Shown: in pieces, positions 29,254 through 32,744 of the stretch
How positions within the stretch are numbered: position 1 is the first letter of the stretch
Layout of the letters: each line of letters opens with the position of its first letter
From: an uncultured Porphyromonadaceae bacterium
GTDB lineage: Bacteria; Bacteroidota; Bacteroidia; Bacteroidales; Muribaculaceae
Direction: 5' to 3'
DNA length: 32,744 nt
NCBI GenBank assembly: GCA_947177135.1
Contig: CAMWTI010000013.1
Span: 1 to 32,744 of the forward strand
Translations under genes and position numbers: made by a program
Notes under the pieces: generated by a model
What the model was told of the DNA's origin: nothing
Databases searched by the model: none
Seen by the model: only the letters and a program-made list of their open reading frames with translations

Positions 29254-29943
29254 TTAGAGTTCTTCCTCATCTTCTATGACTGCGTCGAAGAACTCTTCTT
29301 GAGCAAAATCATTTACTATATGAATCAGACGGTTGACTCTATAGTCATTTTCGTCCCATGAGAATATTATTTCTTTCATTTTCGGATCAAATATATAGTG
29401 GGCGAAATGAATTTTAGTGTCTTGCCCATTTTCCGAAATTCTGAACTTCTGCGTCACATGCCAGTAAGGCTTCTTGGGCATTTCAAGTGAATAGACCATA
29501 GTATAAATCTGTTCCGAGATACTCGCATGTATAGAATCGAGGATTTGTTTGTTCTCGTCGAGCTGCTTTCTTTGTGCTTTCCACTTGTCGCCATTAGTCA
29601 ATAATTCCATCCATACAGTTGACGCGTTGCCTGTCCAGAGTTGTCTGCTCAGTTGATTTCCTTTAGACTTAAGTCTGTCGTAACCTTCTTCAATCTTTTC
29701 CAGGTCGTCATTCACTGTGCATAGTTCATCGGCAAGGGCTATGATGTCTGGATTAGTCATCCACAGGTCGCGAAGAGTATCGACTTCTGTTGATATTTTT
29801 TCGTAACTCTGGTAGTTGTCAATGGTTTCAAAGAGATGTTTTTCAATAACATCCTCTGCTTTGTTTTTTCTTCGTTCTGCTGTGTCGCATTGCACAAAGC
29901 ACATGCCAAGAAGCGCACATGCCATCAAATTAAATAAACGCAT
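29254..29943 (-). CDS. Hypothetical lipoprotein
   Basis: This 229-residue protein begins MRLFNLMACALLGMCFVQCD, a signal peptide with a probable lipidated cysteine at 19 (FVQC is a loose lipobox). The ATG at 29943 was chosen over an earlier in-frame codon at 29979 because it starts the signal peptide and lies directly after the stop of the upstream gene (1-base gap). The mature part is charged and mostly helical up to about residue 130, with coiled-coil-like stretches (LADELCTVNDDLEKIEEGYD), followed by a beta-rich segment and an acidic tail (EDEEEL). I recognise no family. Composition is AT-rich like its two upstream partners. Confidence 0.8.
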   Translation of the reverse strand: MRLFNLMACALLGMCFVQCDTAERRKNKAEDVIEKHLFETIDNYQSYEKISTEVDTLRDLWMTNPDIIALADELCTVNDDLEKIEEGYDRLKSKGNQLSRQLWTGNASTVWMELLTNGDKWKAQRKQLDENKQILDSIHASISEQIYTMVYSLEMPKKPYWHVTQKFRISENGQDTKIHFAHYIFDPKMKEIIFSWDENDYRVNRLIHIVNDFAQEEFFDAVIEDEEEL

Positions 29944-29944
29944 A

Positions 29945-31948
29945 TTAAAATCTATATTTAAAATTTCCTTCCAATACAAGTTGTTCCCATTCTTTAAAAT
30001 CTTTCAACGATGCATATGAAACATCTATTGGCATATCTTTTTCAAATTGCACGATAAAGATGTATGTCTTTGGCTCATAATTGTCAGCATTAAACGGTGT
30101 TACTATGTTAAACCTTGTTGTCTTTTGGGGTGGTCTGACCGTTTTTGCCACCAAGGCTACATCGCAATTACTACTCAACAGTACAACATCTTGAGTGTGT
30201 CTTATCGAGTACAACGCGCTGAAATCAGTAATGCTTAATAACGAGCCTTTTTTTGTTTTTACGGTCACTTTCCCATCTGTAGTCGATATGTGTTTGACTT
30301 TGTCGGCCATCGGTTTTGATTTTTCATTGAACTCACAACGATTCAATGCTAGACTGCACAACGATTTTCTTCTTTCTCTATCCTTAAATTCCTCATAAAC
30401 TTCCAATTGTTTTTTCTCGTATTTTTTATCAGCTAACCTCGGACTTATCCACCCATTTTCATATGGATGAGAAATAAGGTTTGCGCAAACAGAATCTTTT
30501 GGTAAATAATAGCAATTTTTCTGAATGGAGGCTTCTGGAGAATTCGCCCATTGATTTTGAATTTCTTGTTCCCAAAGTTGTTCTGTTTCAAGTTGAGTAA
30601 CATCTTCTCTTCCTTCAAATTTTTCGTTATATAATTTTACCCAATCAGTCTTATCATTGGGATTGAAATTATACTTGGCAATGTCACCATATTTTATGAC
30701 ATACCACTTGGGGCCTTCTGTTGAACCTTGAAGCAGAAGCACAACTCTCAAGTCAGATGATAACAGATTTCCTATTCCATTCATAAGATCCGTTCCATTA
30801 TGTCTATATGGGAATGTTACGTTGTCAATGCTTTCACCATCTGAAAATACAAAAGAGTAGGTTTCTCCATCGGTTCGAAATGACCGTAATGTATCGTGAT
30901 CTTCTTTGTTTCGGTTTGGAATAAAATTATCTGCATAACCCATCAGACATTCCATAAAGTGTATTTTATGGTGTTCGACAATACTATCGGAAAGTGCTCG
31001 ACCTTTGTTCTGAAGACTATCTTCTATAATCTTGATTCTTTCTCGTTCTGCATCTTGATGAGCAATAATTTCTTCCGGCGACATATATGTAATGACACGT
31101 TTAGTATAGGACGTTGATTTATTGCCATGTTTGTCACATGTGTATTTTTCGATCCAGTTACCTTGTTCATCATAAGTGTATGTCCACTTTTGTTCATCTT
31201 TACCTACTTCAACTTTACTAGCTAAATTATTCCCAAGTATACCTTTTTCACCCTTCGCAATCAAGTTCCCGTGAGTGTCATATTTAAAATATGTTGTAAA
31301 TTCTCCTAATAAAGGCGCGATTACAACCTTTTTTTCAAGCCTATTGGCTTTATTAAAGGTAAACACATTAACCATACCTTTATCGTTAGTTGCAAATTCA
31401 TTGCCCTCTTTAGCAAAAGTAATTTTTTTATTGCTTTCATAATAATATTCTCCACTATAGCCTTTGGCATTATACTTGAATATCTGGCGGGATTCGATAA
31501 TATTTTCGGCATATTCCTGAAGCGATTTTGTAACAGATATGATTCTATACAAGGAATCATATTCTGTCACACTTGTGTGTATTTGGAGAGGGCTGTTCTG
31601 TTCACGACTTTTTATTATAACAGTATCGTTATTAAATATGTAACGAGTATTGGCATTGCCGGATTTAACATAACTGTAGCGGCCTTTATCGTCATATACA
31701 ATACTATCTGTGGTGACCTCTTCAATATTAACAATCTCACCAAAGGACGTGACAGGAGTAACGCTCTTGGTAACGACAGAAAGAACTGAACCTTTAATAT
31801 CATCAGCCTCTTTGGTGTATTCTTTTTGAATCTGATGCAGAGTCTTTACCGATCGTGCATTAGATGGTGTTGTTACAGCAAGTAGCAATAACATTATGCA
31901 AATGTTGCGATAAGTAGATTCGAAAATCCGATATATTATAGTTTTCAT
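29945..31948 (-). CDS. Secreted protein with YD-like repeats, function unknown
   Basis: This 667-residue protein has an N-terminal signal peptide (hydrophobic core ICIMLLLLAVTTPSNA). Residues 80-290 contain about five spaced YD/RHS-like units: VYDDKGR (85), EYDSLYRI (130), KYNAKGYS (159), KYDTHGNLI (223) and TYDEQGNWIEKY (259). A charged helix follows near 290-330. The C-terminal half has no motif I know. It lacks the RHS core and toxin tip, so it is not a classical RHS toxin; similar short YD-repeat proteins occur in gut Bacteroidetes without known function. The gene overlaps the upstream gene by 4 bases (ATGA) and is 1 base from the downstream lipoprotein gene. It is markedly AT-rich. Confidence 0.8.
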   Translation of the reverse strand: MKTIIYRIFESTYRNICIMLLLLAVTTPSNARSVKTLHQIQKEYTKEADDIKGSVLSVVTKSVTPVTSFGEIVNIEEVTTDSIVYDDKGRYSYVKSGNANTRYIFNNDTVIIKSREQNSPLQIHTSVTEYDSLYRIISVTKSLQEYAENIIESRQIFKYNAKGYSGEYYYESNKKITFAKEGNEFATNDKGMVNVFTFNKANRLEKKVVIAPLLGEFTTYFKYDTHGNLIAKGEKGILGNNLASKVEVGKDEQKWTYTYDEQGNWIEKYTCDKHGNKSTSYTKRVITYMSPEEIIAHQDAERERIKIIEDSLQNKGRALSDSIVEHHKIHFMECLMGYADNFIPNRNKEDHDTLRSFRTDGETYSFVFSDGESIDNVTFPYRHNGTDLMNGIGNLLSSDLRVVLLLQGSTEGPKWYVIKYGDIAKYNFNPNDKTDWVKLYNEKFEGREDVTQLETEQLWEQEIQNQWANSPEASIQKNCYYLPKDSVCANLISHPYENGWISPRLADKKYEKKQLEVYEEFKDRERRKSLCSLALNRCEFNEKSKPMADKVKHISTTDGKVTVKTKKGSLLSITDFSALYSIRHTQDVVLLSSNCDVALVAKTVRPPQKTTRFNIVTPFNADNYEPKTYIFIVQFEKDMPIDVSYASLKDFKEWEQLVLEGNFKYRF

Positions 31949-32568
31949 AGCTCTGTTTTTATTACTTTATGCCACCACTCCCATGAGTAGGCTGTGGACG
32001 GGTGGTACACCCATAGCACTCGTGTTTCTTTACCGTTGGCCAGCTGGTAATATCCGTTCCGAACCTCGTAGCTATCGATTGTCAGGCTGGCGCCTTCACG
32101 CCAACGCTCTCCACTTGGAAGGTTGTTGTACATGCGGGTTACTCCCCACACAATTATAAGTTCAGGCTGAAGTTTGTCGATTACTTCAAAAAATGCGTCT
32201 GCCGAATTGCGGAAATCTAACCATTCCGGCGATTTACGGCTTTTGTCAACTGCTTTCTGGACATAGTTGTAGAACGCTACGGAGTCCCATATTCGGCTAC
32301 TTTCGTCGGCTTCTGTCCTATGTCCTACAAGTGACCGTTCAAACTTGCGGAATGTAGGAGTCCAACTGTCCGAGTGTCCCTGTTGCAACAACTCAATACA
32401 ATTGGAGGAGGTGAAGTCGGCACATTCGTCGGCATCTTCCACTCGCCCGCAGTCTTCACAGCCCCCGTCACACACGTGAGCTTCGCCCAAAACGAGAATC
32501 TTTTTGCCGAAAATACCTCCGCTTTCATAATCCTTGCCAATCCAAGGCTTGAAAAAGACATTTTTCAT
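31945..32568 (-). CDS. Hypothetical protein resembling the uracil-DNA glycosylase fold
   Basis: This soluble 207-residue protein begins MKNVFFKPWIGKDYESGGIF. This ATG is preferred over an in-frame ATG at 32592 because of its A-rich upstream bases and because the sequence then starts at a natural strand; 32592 remains possible. KKILVLGEAHVC near the start, LQPELIIVWG in the middle and RVLWVYHPSTAY near the end occupy the order and spacing of the GEAPG, LGxxA and HPS motifs of uracil-DNA-glycosylase superfamily proteins. The catalytic-type GEAPG is changed to GEAHVC. A cysteine-rich stretch follows (CDGGCEDCGRVEDADEC). Glycosylase activity cannot be claimed. It is translationally coupled to the secreted YD-repeat gene, an odd partner for a DNA enzyme. 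Confidence 0.7.
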   Translation of the reverse strand: MKNVFFKPWIGKDYESGGIFGKKILVLGEAHVCDGGCEDCGRVEDADECADFTSSNCIELLQQGHSDSWTPTFRKFERSLVGHRTEADESSRIWDSVAFYNYVQKAVDKSRKSPEWLDFRNSADAFFEVIDKLQPELIIVWGVTRMYNNLPSGERWREGASLTIDSYEVRNGYYQLANGKETRVLWVYHPSTAYSWEWWHKVIKTEL

Positions 32569-32665
32569 TTTTTGTTTTATCGCCGCGGTCATCCTCTCGT
32601 TGGCGTTTGTTGTAGGTACGAAAAAAAGCGTAGGAATCTGTATCTGTTACCGTCCTACCAATCGA

Positions 32666-32711
32666 GGCTTCTCGCATTGCCTTGTCAAAGTCGGACGGCA
32701 ACGCAGAAGCC
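32666..32711. repeat. Long hairpin element at the right edge
   Basis: Positions 32666-32681 pair with 32697-32711 over 15 bp with a single bulge, around a 15-base loop. There is no T-run on either side. It lies about 100 bases upstream of the first gene of the AT-rich unit. All three minus-strand frames across it contain stops, so it reads as a structured noncoding element (REP-like, regulatory RNA leader, or the end of an upstream transcript). Confidence 0.7.
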
Positions 32712-32744
32712 CACGCTTGTATATGCAATCAATGCGTCCGGCTA

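Noticed and set aside
29945..31948. RHS/contact-dependent toxin
   Set aside because: The YD-like units are few and degenerate, and there is no RHS core DPxG motif, toxin tip or obvious immunity gene.
32525..32728. A 67-codon minus-strand frame at the right edge
   Set aside because: It starts at TTG directly after a TGA stop, overlaps the start of the next gene and runs through a strong hairpin; no homology recognised.

Overview
The window looks like chromosomal DNA from an anaerobic, gut-type member of the Bacteroidales, possibly Muribaculaceae or a close relative (the family is inference). Three things support this: Bacteroidetes-type promoters (TTG, then about 19-20 bases, then TAnnTTTG); type IX secretion (T9SS)-like C-terminal tails on exported proteins; and a fermentation set of pyruvate formate-lyase with its activase and formate-dependent PurT. 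Most of it is GC-rich and ordinarily organised, except for an AT-rich block from about 29.2 to 32.0 kb.

Layout. 1-9.9 kb (+): the 3' part of an Omp28-like secreted protein with a thioredoxin CxxC motif, then a two-gene unit of a GH95 alpha-fucosidase and a 1622-residue LacZ-type GH2 beta-galactosidase. The GH2 protein carries three extra C-terminal modules and a T9SS tail. Together the two enzymes would remove fucose and then galactose from Fuc-alpha1,2-Gal glycans. 9.9-10.25 kb: two long perfect hairpins and tRNA-Arg(CCT). 10.25-14.2 kb (-): an AsmA-like envelope protein and a DUF4373-like protein. 14.3-21.3 kb (+): a Crp/Fnr-type regulator, purT, pflB, pflA, a 50-residue single-span membrane peptide and a phosphohexomutase. 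Formate made by PflB is a substrate of PurT.

21.3-26.2 kb (-): one tight transcription unit. It encodes a NapH-like membrane ferredoxin fused to a NapG-like ferredoxin region with an internal twin-arginine motif, a Tat lipoprotein aldo/keto reductase with two Fe-S motifs, a DUF1893 protein, an ECF S-component-like membrane protein, TatA and TatC. This is the best candidate for a little-described system: an envelope redox chain encoded together with the machinery that would export it. 26.36-28.9 kb (-): an OprO/P-like porin and a DASS/SLC13 transporter, probably an outer/inner membrane uptake pair, with five perfect copies of an 11-bp repeat upstream of its promoter. 29.25-32.57 kb (-): an AT-rich three-gene unit of unknown function: a uracil-DNA-glycosylase-fold-like protein, a secreted protein with YD-like repeats and a lipoprotein. 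The right edge holds a structured hairpin element and no gene I can support.

All function calls come from reading motifs by eye; no database search was possible.
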